From assembly GCF_009496005.1 (NCBI RefSeq), contig NZ_WIBF01000001.1, forward strand, positions 62,001 to 126,000: a stretch of 64,000 bases of DNA. The letters are read 5' to 3'. This DNA is from Tritonibacter litoralis (GTDB lineage Bacteria > Pseudomonadota > Alphaproteobacteria > Rhodobacterales > Rhodobacteraceae). This document shows positions 1 to 7,883 of the stretch, piece by piece (positions within the stretch are counted from its first letter, which is position 1; every line of letters starts with the position of its first letter). The notes beneath the pieces were generated by a model. It saw only the letters and a list, made by a program, of their open reading frames with translations, was not told the origin of the DNA and ran no database searches. A program made the translations under genes and the position numbers.

Positions 1-47
1 GCCGGGTCAGTAACGGTGACAAAAGCAATCCAGTATCCTTTAGCCAT
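1..47 (-). CDS. DUF1330 family protein, N-terminal fragment
   Basis: Only the first 15 codons are inside the window, reading MAKGYWIAFVTVTDP, which is the usual opening of small DUF1330 (dimeric alpha-beta barrel) proteins. The ATG at 47 overlaps the last 8 bases of the GntR regulator gene, so the two genes are probably translationally coupled. DUF1330 proteins have no agreed biochemical role but are often found in catabolic operons. Being in the regulator's transcript suggests an accessory role in the divergent degradation pathway. The rest of the gene lies beyond the left edge. Confidence 0.7.
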   Translation of the reverse strand, partial: MAKGYWIAFVTVTDP

Positions 48-735
48 TGTCTCGCTCCGTATCGACATTCTTCAAAAAGCCCTGCGCCGTTTTGGCGGCA
101 TCGGTGATATGCTCTTCCACTGCAGCGCGCGCGGCGGCAGCGTCGCGACTGAGGATCGCGTCGTGGATCGACCTCATATGGCTCATGCCTGATGTTTCTC
201 GATCGCGTGCAGCTATTGTCAGAGCGCGCAGACGGCTGATACGTCCGTTTAGGCGCTGAACGATTTCCCAAGCGACGGTGTGCCCCGCCTCTAAGAAGAT
301 CAGCTCGTAAAAGCGCGTGGTCGCATGTAAAAGCTGTGCCCATTCCGTGTCATCCATCGTGGCTTCAACAGCCCTGAGAGCACTCGTCAGTTTTCGGCCA
401 AACCCTTTGCCTTGAGCCAAGGTGCAGGCCGATGCGGCGGAACCTTCCAGCAGCAAGCGCACGTCATAAATCTGCTTTGCCTGCTCCCAGTTTAGCGTTG
501 CAACAATGGGCCCGTGATTGGGCACGATCTCAACCAGACCTTCGGCTTCGAGGTAGCGGATAGTCTCTCGGACGACCGTGCGGCTGACGCCGAGTTGGTC
601 ACACAATGGGCGCTCAACCAGGCGTTCGCCCGGCGCAAAATGGCCTGCGATGATTGCCTCTCGCATCCGGTCTTGCACGATATCGCGCAGGGTTTGGGGA
701 GCTTTGGTGATCTTTTGCAATTGGGTTTCTGTCAT
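40..735 (-). CDS. GntR family regulator, FCD subfamily
   Basis: A 231-residue transcription factor. Residues about 15-80 form a winged helix-turn-helix with the typical GntR text (PGERLVERPLCDQLGVSRT, then VRETIRYLEAEGLV). Residues about 90-220 are an all-helical FCD effector domain with conserved Asp/His positions (IYDVRLLLEG; HMRSIHDAILSRD; EEHI) that bind a metal or carboxylate ligand in this family. It is divergent from the five-gene oxygenase/dehydrogenase operon, and a perfect palindrome lies between the two starts, so it is inferred to be the local, probably autoregulated, repressor. The inducer is unknown but is likely the pathway substrate or an intermediate. Confidence 0.9.
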   Translation of the reverse strand: MTETQLQKITKAPQTLRDIVQDRMREAIIAGHFAPGERLVERPLCDQLGVSRTVVRETIRYLEAEGLVEIVPNHGPIVATLNWEQAKQIYDVRLLLEGSAASACTLAQGKGFGRKLTSALRAVEATMDDTEWAQLLHATTRFYELIFLEAGHTVAWEIVQRLNGRISRLRALTIAARDRETSGMSHMRSIHDAILSRDAAAARAAVEEHITDAAKTAQGFLKNVDTERDNG

Positions 736-791
736 GCCCTGTGCTTATCAGGGCGACGGAGAGGCTTCAAGTATTCTTGACATGTCGTCTG

Positions 792-803
792 ATGGTATAC
801 CAT
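792..803. promoter_or_regulatory. Putative operator of the GntR/FCD regulator
   Basis: ATGGTATACCAT is a perfect 12-bp palindrome. It lies 56 bp upstream of the regulator ATG and 34 bp upstream of the DUF1185 gene ATG. GntR proteins of the FCD class commonly bind palindromes built on a GTATAC core with flanking TGG/CCA. Its position between the two divergent starts fits an operator for both transcripts. This rests on pattern and position only. Confidence 0.6.
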
Positions 804-837
804 AATCCTGAATGACTCGCTAAACCAAGGAAATGTA

Positions 838-1440
838 ATGCCCGCTGAAATTCGTAAGACGCTGCTACATGTCGAAAACACGCTAATTGAAGGCGGCAAG
901 GTTGCTCAAAAGCCTCTCAAGATGATTGCCGCAGTCGCCGTGATCCAAAACCCATGGGCTGGCCGAGGGTTTGTCGATGACCTGCGCCCCGAGATCCATG
1001 ACTGCGCGCCCGGTCTTGGCGAGTTGCTTACAGAAATGGTGCTGGACGCCGCTGGTGGCGGTGACAAGGTGGAAGGATACGGCAAATCCGCGATTGTCGG
1101 TATGGATGGCGAGGTTGAACATGCTTCTGCTCTGATCCACACTCTGCGGTTTGGTAATCACTTCCGCGAAGCTGTTGGCGCTAAGTCGTATTTGGCTTTC
1201 ACCAACACGCGTGGCCCAGCGAATGCGCCTTTGCAAATTCCATTGATGGACAAAAACGACGGTGGTCGGCGCAGCCATTACCTGACCATTCAGCTATCTG
1301 TCGCAGATGCGCCAGCTGCTGGCGAAATCGTTGTCGCGTTAGGAGCCTCAATTGGAGGGCGCCCGCATCATCGCATCGGTGACAGGTATCAGGACTTAAA
1401 GGAACTTGGCCATGACGTTGACAACCCTGCAGCTGTCTGA
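838..1440 (+). CDS. Amino acid synthesis family protein (DUF1185)
   Basis: A 200-residue protein that resembles the DUF1185/AA_synth family along its whole length (VAVIQNPWAGRGFVDDL, GKSAIVGMDGEVEHASALIH, GRPHHRIGDRYQDL). The family name comes from an old genetic observation and the reaction is not established. AAGGA sits a few bases before the ATG. First gene of the divergent operon, it overlaps the hydrolase gene by 29 bases, so co-translation is likely. Family members often accompany LLM monooxygenases in catabolic clusters, which suggests it acts on a ring-opened intermediate; that part is inference. Confidence 0.8.
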   Translation: MPAEIRKTLLHVENTLIEGGKVAQKPLKMIAAVAVIQNPWAGRGFVDDLRPEIHDCAPGLGELLTEMVLDAAGGGDKVEGYGKSAIVGMDGEVEHASALIHTLRFGNHFREAVGAKSYLAFTNTRGPANAPLQIPLMDKNDGGRRSHYLTIQLSVADAPAAGEIVVALGASIGGRPHHRIGDRYQDLKELGHDVDNPAAV

Positions 1441-2218
1441 GCCCTACGGTAAGCTGGCGTTTCGCGAAGCTGGGTCTGGGAGGGCGGTTGTTCTGATCCA
1501 TGGTGTCGGCATGCAGTCCGCTGCGTGGATGCCACAGATTGAAGCGCTGTCCAGAACACATCGCGTAATCGCTTTCGACATGCCGGGCCATGGCGGATCT
1601 GCACCGCTTCGATGTGATGCACAGCTTCCTGACTTTGTTGGCTGGCTGCAGGCGGCGCTTGGTGCTCTCGGTCTGGAACGGGTCAGCCTTGCCGGACACT
1701 CCATGGGTGCGCTGATCGCGTTGGGGTTTGCGGCGACCCACCAAGCGAAGTTGGATCGTGTGGCTCTGCTGAACGCGGTGTATTGCCGTTCACCAGAAGC
1801 CCGTACTGCGGTGGAGAAACGCGCAATTCAAATCCGTGATGGTGTGCTTGATCTAGAAACACCGCTGGCACGGTGGTTTGGTGACACACCAGTCGAACTG
1901 AACGCCCGTGCGCAAGTGTCAGGTTGGCTTTCTGAGGTGAACCCCCATGGCTATGGGACAGCCTATGATGCCTTCGCACGCGGCGACACGACCTACGCTG
2001 ACCAAATTGGCAGTATCACCTGTCCACTGCTGGCTCTGACTGGAGGTGGTGACCAGAATTCGACGCCAGCGATGACAAGAGCCATCGCCAAAGCCGCGCC
2101 GCTTGGACGCGCGTTGGTGATAGAGGGCCACCGACACATGGTTAACCTGACGGCACAAGATGAGGTGAACATGGCACTGCAAAGCTGGCTGGAAACGGGA
2201 CAGGAGAAAGACGCATGA
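1412..2218 (+). CDS. Alpha/beta-fold hydrolase
   Basis: A 268-residue serine hydrolase. Seen are the oxyanion-loop motif VVLIHGVG, the strand-turn FDMPGHGGS, the nucleophile elbow GHSMG, and a late catalytic His region (EGHRHMVNL). No signal peptide, so cytoplasmic. I chose the ATG at 1412 over an upstream TTG because AAAGGA at 1398-1403 is correctly spaced from it. Its stop overlaps the flavin reductase start by 4 bases. The arrangement with a flavin reductase and an LLM monooxygenase recalls rutD/rutF/rutA. It more probably cleaves an amide, ester or enol-lactone made by the oxygenase. Confidence 0.88.
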   Translation: MTLTTLQLSEPYGKLAFREAGSGRAVVLIHGVGMQSAAWMPQIEALSRTHRVIAFDMPGHGGSAPLRCDAQLPDFVGWLQAALGALGLERVSLAGHSMGALIALGFAATHQAKLDRVALLNAVYCRSPEARTAVEKRAIQIRDGVLDLETPLARWFGDTPVELNARAQVSGWLSEVNPHGYGTAYDAFARGDTTYADQIGSITCPLLALTGGGDQNSTPAMTRAIAKAAPLGRALVIEGHRHMVNLTAQDEVNMALQSWLETGQEKDA

Positions 2219-3132
2219 CTGAGTTAGATCCTCGTGCGCTGCGCGATGCTTTTGGCGCCTTCATGACTGGTGTGACCGTTGTGACTGCCCATGATACTGA
2301 TGGGAACCCCATCGGGTTTACAGCCAATTCATTTTCTTCGGTCTCGCTTGACCCACCGTTGGTGTCAATCTGCCTTGCCAAGAGTTCGAGCAACTATGAC
2401 GCCCTCGCAAACGCTTCTGGCTTTGCTGTCAACGTCTTGTCGGAAAGCCAAAAACACGTTTCCAACACCTTTGCCCGCCCGGTTGAAGACCGTTTTGCTG
2501 CGGTGTCTTGGCAAAGCGGGCCGCATGGGTCGCCGGTGTTTGATGAAGGTTCGGCTTGGTTTGATTGCTCGATGTTCAAGACCGTAGAGGCCGGAGACCA
2601 TCTAATCCTGATCGGCAAGGTTGAAGCCTTTGAGAACAGCACAAGGCCCGGCCTTGGTTACGCGCGCGGCGCCTATGTGACCTCCGCGATGGAAGCCGAA
2701 GCGCTAAACAACAATGCAAATCTTTTGCTGTCGGTGTTGATCGAACATCAAGGAAAAGTGCTCTTGGTTGACGATGGTCATGGCCAACTTTCGCTACCCG
2801 AAACGCGGGTTGGCAAAGAAGGGGTCTCGACCGTATTGCAGCGGCTCATCGCATCAAAAGGGGCCGAAGCCGAGGCCGGGTTTATCTACTCGGTGTACGA
2901 AGATGAGGCCCGCGCGACGCAACATATCTCTTTTCTTTGTCAGGCTAGCAGTGACACCGCATCATGCGGCACCTTTGTCGAACTCTCGGCAGGTGCTCTC
3001 ATGAAAATATCAGATCCGGCCATCCGCATCATGCTTGAGCGGTTTGCCAACGAAAGCCGGATGGGAAATTTTGGAGTATTTTTTGGCAACCAGATCAGCG
3101 GCAAAGTTCGCCCGATGACTTCAGGGAGTTAA
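2215..3132 (+). CDS. Flavin reductase with C-terminal NUDIX-like domain
   Basis: 305 residues. Residues 1-160 are a flavin reductase domain (FGAFMTGVTVVTAHD, GFTANSFSSVSLDPPLVSICL, GDHLILIGKVEAFE) that would supply reduced FMN to the adjacent LLM monooxygenase. Residues about 168-300 are an extra domain whose start (LLLSVLIEHQGKVLLVDDGHG) resembles a NUDIX fold, but I see no intact GX5EX7REUXEE box, so it is probably not a hydrolase. It may be a regulatory or substrate-sensing domain, as C-terminal domains are in some two-component oxygenase reductases. Translationally coupled to the hydrolase; the LLM gene follows after 3 bases. Confidence 0.85.
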   Translation: MTELDPRALRDAFGAFMTGVTVVTAHDTDGNPIGFTANSFSSVSLDPPLVSICLAKSSSNYDALANASGFAVNVLSESQKHVSNTFARPVEDRFAAVSWQSGPHGSPVFDEGSAWFDCSMFKTVEAGDHLILIGKVEAFENSTRPGLGYARGAYVTSAMEAEALNNNANLLLSVLIEHQGKVLLVDDGHGQLSLPETRVGKEGVSTVLQRLIASKGAEAEAGFIYSVYEDEARATQHISFLCQASSDTASCGTFVELSAGALMKISDPAIRIMLERFANESRMGNFGVFFGNQISGKVRPMTSGS

Positions 3133-3135
3133 GGC

Positions 3136-4173
3136 ATGAAGTTTTCTCTTTTTGCTCATATGGAGCGTATTTCCTCTGATGAGGATCAGAAGCAGCTTTA
3201 CGATGAATTCGTTGAGCTGTGCAAAATCGCTGACAAGGGCGGAATGCATGCGGTCTGGACTGGTGAACATCACGGGATGAACTTCACCATCTCGCCGAAC
3301 CCAATGTTAAACCTTGTTGATATCGCACGCCAAACGACGAACGTGCGTTTGGGCACGGGGACCGTCATCGCGCCATTCTGGCACCCGATCCGTTTGGCAG
3401 GTGAAGCCGCCATGACCGACATCATAACAGACGGTCGGCTCGACCTCGGCATCGCGCGCGGCGCGTATTCGTACGAATACGAACGGCTGATGCCCGGAAT
3501 GGATGCTTGGGAAGCCGGGCAGCGGATGCGTGAGTTGATTCCCGCGGTCAAAGCCTTGTGGAAGGGCGATTATGCCCATGAAGGTGAGTTTCATCGCTTC
3601 CCCAAAACCACATCATCGCCCAAGCCCATCCAGGCAGAAGGACCGCCGATTTGGATCGCGGCGCGCGATCCTAACAGCCACGAGTTTGCAGTGCAGCAAG
3701 GCTGCAACGTGCAAGTCACGCCTCTGTGGAATGGAGAGCCGGAGATCGCGGATCTGATGAAGAAATTCAACGATGCTTGCTCGAAATTTCCTGAACAGCC
3801 ACGTCCCAAGATTATGTTGCTTTTGCATACTTATGTCGCGGACAGTGATGAGGATAGCAAAGAGGCAGCCGTGGAACTCAACCGTTTCTATTGCTACTTC
3901 GGCGCTTGGTTTATGAACAAGCGCGATGTCGATCAGGGCCTGATCGCTCCGTTGACTGAAGCAGAGATCGAAGCCCACCCCTTTTATACGCCTGAGGCGA
4001 TGGAGCGTGATTTGGTGATCGGCACACCCGAAAAAGTGATCGAGCGCCTGAGGGTATATGAGGCTTTGGGATATGATGAGTACGCGTTCTGGATCGACAG
4101 CTCAATGTCGTTTGAACGCAAGAAGGCTTCGCTGGAAAGATTCATCAAAGACGTGATGCCAGCCTTTGCGTAA
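3136..4173 (+). CDS. LLM class flavin-dependent monooxygenase
   Basis: 345 residues with a luciferase-like TIM-barrel pattern (WTGEHHGMNF, RLGTGTVIAPFWHPIRLAGEAAMTD split over residues 72-97, DLGIARGAYSYEYERLMPG, GTPEKVIERL). These enzymes use FMNH2 from a partner reductase, here the preceding gene, to insert oxygen, and several open aromatic N-heterocycles. GGGAG stands before the ATG. Relatives include RutA and the trigonelline oxygenase TgnB. The neighbours (aldehyde dehydrogenase and hydrolase, no rutB/C/E/G) fit the TgnB-like case better. The substrate remains inferred. Confidence 0.88.
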   Translation: MKFSLFAHMERISSDEDQKQLYDEFVELCKIADKGGMHAVWTGEHHGMNFTISPNPMLNLVDIARQTTNVRLGTGTVIAPFWHPIRLAGEAAMTDIITDGRLDLGIARGAYSYEYERLMPGMDAWEAGQRMRELIPAVKALWKGDYAHEGEFHRFPKTTSSPKPIQAEGPPIWIAARDPNSHEFAVQQGCNVQVTPLWNGEPEIADLMKKFNDACSKFPEQPRPKIMLLLHTYVADSDEDSKEAAVELNRFYCYFGAWFMNKRDVDQGLIAPLTEAEIEAHPFYTPEAMERDLVIGTPEKVIERLRVYEALGYDEYAFWIDSSMSFERKKASLERFIKDVMPAFA

Positions 4174-4195
4174 GGTCAAGAGAGGGAAAAGTGTA

Positions 4196-5659
4196 GTGCA
4201 GAGCTTTCAGCAGTATATTGATGGCGAGTTCCTCGAGGGCAGCAGCCAGTTTGACAGTCCAGACCCGGCAACGGGTGCGCCTTGGGCGAAAATGCCAGCG
4301 GCTTCGGCTGCTGACGTTTCTTGTGCTGTAGAGGCCGCAGAACGCGCATTTTTGTCCCCCGATTGGGCCTTGATGACCGCGACAGCACGCGGGAAACTTT
4401 TGATGCGTCTCGCAGATTTGATCGCAGAGAACGCCGCCCATTTGGCCGAGTTGGAAACCCGTGACACCGGCAAGATCATTCGCGAAACCAGCACGCAGAT
4501 CGCCTATGTCGCGGAATACTACCGCTATTATGCAGGATTGGCTGATAAAATCGAAGGTGCCCATCTGCCTATCGACAAGCCCGACATGGAAGTCTGGCTC
4601 CGTCGCGAGCCCATCGGGGTTGTTGCGGCACTTGTTCCGTGGAATTCGCAGCTTTTTCTGTCTGCAGTCAAAATCGGGCCAGCTCTCGCAGCGGGCTGTA
4701 CAGTGGTTTTGAAAGCCAGCGAAGAGGGCCCGGCGCCCATGTTGGAGTTTGCGCGCATCTTTGATCAGGTTGGGTTTCCGAAGGGTGTGCTGAACATTGT
4801 TACCGGCGGCCCCGAGGTTGGCGTCACGCTGACCAGCCACCCAAAAGTTGCCCATGTGGCTTTCACTGGTGGCCCCGAAACCGCACGGCATGTCGTGCGA
4901 AACTCAGCGGAAAACTTAGCCTCGACTTCGCTCGAACTAGGCGGCAAATCTCCTTTCATCGTTTTTGAGGATGCTGACTTGGAAAGCGCGGCGAACGCGC
5001 AGGTGTCAGGGGTGTTTGCAGCGACCGGACAAAGCTGCGTTTCCGGCTCGCGACTTGTCGTGCACACGGCGATCAAGGATGCGTTTCTTACGCGTCTCAA
5101 AGAAAAGGCGGAAGCCATCGTGATTGGTGCGCCAGACGATATGGCCACTGAAATTGGACCACTCTGCACCTTGCGCCAGCGTGACAATGCGCTGAAGCTC
5201 ATCGAGCAATCTGTCAAACAAGGTGCCAAACTCGTGACTGGGGGAGAGGCTCTGGATCGCGACGGGTTCTACTTCCCTCCGACTATTTTGGATTGTGACG
5301 ACGCCCCGGAAGCCGTCAGCCTGAACCAGGAATTCTTCGGGCCCGTTCTGTCAGTTGTCAGCTTTCAGACCGAAGCCGAAGCCATTGAGATCGCCAATAG
5401 CACGGAATTTGGGTTGGCATCCGGGTTGTTTACACAAAACTTAACCAGAGCGCACCGCATGATCCGCGCAATCCGTGCCGGCATCGTGTGGGTGAACACC
5501 TATCGCGCCGTCAGTCCGATAGCGCCTTTTGGTGGCCACGGATTGTCCGGTCACGGGCGCGAAGGCGGCATCGAAGCCGCATTGGACTATACCAAGGTGA
5601 AAACCGTTTGGTTGCGAACCAGCGACGCGCCAATTCCCGACCCATTTGTGATGCGATAA
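4196..5659 (+). CDS. NAD-dependent aldehyde dehydrogenase
   Basis: About 487 residues, normal for the superfamily. Visible are the N-terminal YIDGEF opening, VVAALVPWNSQLFL, the active-site Glu region (STSLELGGKSPFIVFEDAD), the catalytic Cys in GQSCVSGSRL, and the C-terminal FGGHGLSGHGREGG. I chose GTG 4196 because AGAGGG at 4181-4186 is well spaced from it; the frame is open back to TTG 4166, inside the previous gene's end. Last gene of the operon. It probably oxidises the aldehyde or lactol released by the LLM step. An ordinary betaine- or semialdehyde-type enzyme is possible. Confidence 0.9.
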   Translation: MQSFQQYIDGEFLEGSSQFDSPDPATGAPWAKMPAASAADVSCAVEAAERAFLSPDWALMTATARGKLLMRLADLIAENAAHLAELETRDTGKIIRETSTQIAYVAEYYRYYAGLADKIEGAHLPIDKPDMEVWLRREPIGVVAALVPWNSQLFLSAVKIGPALAAGCTVVLKASEEGPAPMLEFARIFDQVGFPKGVLNIVTGGPEVGVTLTSHPKVAHVAFTGGPETARHVVRNSAENLASTSLELGGKSPFIVFEDADLESAANAQVSGVFAATGQSCVSGSRLVVHTAIKDAFLTRLKEKAEAIVIGAPDDMATEIGPLCTLRQRDNALKLIEQSVKQGAKLVTGGEALDRDGFYFPPTILDCDDAPEAVSLNQEFFGPVLSVVSFQTEAEAIEIANSTEFGLASGLFTQNLTRAHRMIRAIRAGIVWVNTYRAVSPIAPFGGHGLSGHGREGGIEAALDYTKVKTVWLRTSDAPIPDPFVMR

Positions 5660-5881
5660 CAGGAGCCGCCCAAAGCGTGCGACTTAAGGCGTGCCGGGTC
5701 AGCATTGGCCGCGAACCTACGCGGTTTTGGAAGGGCAGTTCAGGCCCTTCACTTACCGTCAAACGAGCCCTTGCCGGCACTCAGGCGCTATTCAGCATTT
5801 GTGACCCTGGGCTTAATTCCGACATTGGCTAAAATCTAGCGAATGGCTCTTCGATTAACCTCGAAACCAAGTCCAAACGCA
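5660..5881. other. Intergenic stretch, no gene seen
   Basis: The sequence between the end of the aldehyde dehydrogenase gene and the hairpin that follows glnA. No start with a ribosome-binding site, RNA gene or repeat was recognised here. Confidence 0.5.
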
Positions 5882-5912
5882 AAACAGGCGCCCGGAAGGA
5901 CGCCTGTTTTTA
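5882..5912 (-). terminator. Terminator after glnA, possibly bidirectional
   Basis: The inverted repeat AACAGGCG / CGCCTGTT closes a 10-base loop and is flanked by A-runs on one side and T-runs on the other. It can therefore stop transcripts from both directions: glnA on the minus strand, which ends 18 bases away, and the aldehyde dehydrogenase operon on the plus strand. Confidence 0.8.
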
Positions 5913-5929
5913 ACTTTTCAAGCCGTGAA

Positions 5930-7336
5930 TTAGCAGCTGTAGTACAGGCCAAATTCAACCGGGTGGGGGGTGTGCTCGAACAGCTCAACCTCTTCCATCT
6001 TCAGCTCGATATAGCCTTCGATCTGGTCTTTGGTGAACACGTCGCCCTGCAGCAGGAAGTCGTGGTCATCGGCCAGGCATTCCAGCGCTTCGCGCAAGGA
6101 GCCACAGACGGTCGGGATGCCGGCCAGCTCTTCTGCAGGCAGGTCATAGAGGTTTTTGTCCATGGCTTCGCCCGGATCGATCTTGTTCTTGATACCGTCA
6201 AGACCAGCCATCAGCAGAGCCGCAAAGCACAGGTAGGGGTTTGCGCTTGGGTCAGGGAAACGCGCTTCGACGCGTTTTGCTTTCGGGCTTTCGGTCCACG
6301 GAATACGAACACAACCCGAACGGTTACGTGCAGAATAGGCACGCAGAACAGGTGCTTCAAAGCCCGGGATCAGACGCTTGTAAGAGTTGGTCGACGGGTT
6401 TGTGAAGGCGTTCAGAGTTTTCGCGTGCTTCAGAACACCACCGATGAAGTAGAGCGCTTCGTCGGACAGGTCCGCGTATTTGTCGCCGGCAAACAGCGGT
6501 TTGCCGTCTTTCCAGATCGACATGTTCACGTGCATGCCGGTGCCGTTGTCGCCATAGATCGGCTTGGGCATGAAGGTTGCAGATTTGCCATATGCGTCTG
6601 CCACATTGTGGATGACGTATTTGTACTTCTGCAGCTCGTCAGCTTGTTTGGTCAGGCTGTCAAAGATCAGGCCCAGCTCGTGCTGACAGGAGGCAACCTC
6701 GTGGTGGTGCTTGTCCACTTTCATGCCGATGCGCTTCATGGTCGACAGCATCTCAGAACGCAGATCCTGGGATTCATCAACCGGGTTCACCGGGAAGTAG
6801 CCACCTTTGACGCCGGGACGGTGGCCTTTGTTGCCAACTTCATACTCGGTGTCGGTGTTCCAGGACGCGTCGGTTGCGTCAACTTCATAGGACACTTTGT
6901 TGATCGAGTTCTGGTAACGAACGTCGTCAAACAGGAAAAACTCAGCTTCCGGACCCATGTAAGCTGCGTCGCCCAGACCCGAGGATTTAAGGTAGGCTTC
7001 GGCTTTTTGGGCGGTGCCGCGCGGGTCACGCTCGTAAGCTTCGCCGGTGTCGGGCTCAACGATGGAGCAGTGAATGCAGATGGTTTTTTCTGCATAAAAC
7101 GGATCCACATAGGCGGACTCGGTGTCCGGGATCAGTTTCATGTCAGAGGCTTCGATCGATTTCCAGCCAGCGATCGAAGAACCGTCGAACATAAAGCCTT
7201 CTTCAAGGAAGTCTTCGTCAACCATATCCACGTCTACGGTGACGTGCTGAAGCTTGCCGCGAACGTCCGTAAAACGGATATCCACATAGGCCGCTTCTTC
7301 CTCCTTGATCAGCTTCAGAACTGCTTCTGCGCTCAT
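5930..7336 (-). CDS. glnA: Glutamine synthetase, type I
   Basis: 468 residues, standard GSI length. It makes glutamine from glutamate, ammonia and ATP in the cytoplasm as a dodecamer. Seen are [19 protein letters not shown], the ATP/glutamate loop [39 protein letters not shown], and the adenylylation site [10 protein letters not shown] whose Tyr is modified by GlnE in this class. It lies 36 bases behind glnB on the same strand, the classical alphaproteobacterial glnBA operon. A 509-codon open frame on the opposite strand is only its mirror. Confidence 0.98.
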   Translation of the reverse strand: MSAEAVLKLIKEEEAAYVDIRFTDVRGKLQHVTVDVDMVDEDFLEEGFMFDGSSIAGWKSIEASDMKLIPDTESAYVDPFYAEKTICIHCSIVEPDTGEAYERDPRGTAQKAEAYLKSSGLGDAAYMGPEAEFFLFDDVRYQNSINKVSYEVDATDASWNTDTEYEVGNKGHRPGVKGGYFPVNPVDESQDLRSEMLSTMKRIGMKVDKHHHEVASCQHELGLIFDSLTKQADELQKYKYVIHNVADAYGKSATFMPKPIYGDNGTGMHVNMSIWKDGKPLFAGDKYADLSDEALYFIGGVLKHAKTLNAFTNPSTNSYKRLIPGFEAPVLRAYSARNRSGCVRIPWTESPKAKRVEARFPDPSANPYLCFAALLMAGLDGIKNKIDPGEAMDKNLYDLPAEELAGIPTVCGSLREALECLADDHDFLLQGDVFTKDQIEGYIELKMEEVELFEHTPHPVEFGLYYSC

Positions 7337-7372
7337 TCCCTAGTTCCTTCCAATAGTGTGATTTGGATGTGA

Positions 7373-7726
<354 letters not shown>

Positions 7727-7883
7727 TCAACCTTGTCGATTTCTGACAGATCATTTCTAAATGGTAGCTACAATGGATTGGAGGCCGGATATTTGAAATC
7801 CGTCCTTTTTCGCCGGCTTAAGTGATTAAAAAACGGTCGGCGAGGTTAAAAAATAGGCAAAATGAAAACTAAGGCGATCTGAA

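Noticed and set aside
1412-4173. rut pyrimidine-degradation operon
   Set aside because: Hydrolase, flavin reductase and LLM resemble rutD, rutF and rutA, but rutB, rutC, rutE and rutG are absent, while DUF1185 and an aldehyde dehydrogenase are present.
5843-7372. 509-codon open frame on the plus strand over glnA
   Set aside because: It is the mirror of glnA. The protein looks like no family, while the minus strand encodes a perfect glutamine synthetase.
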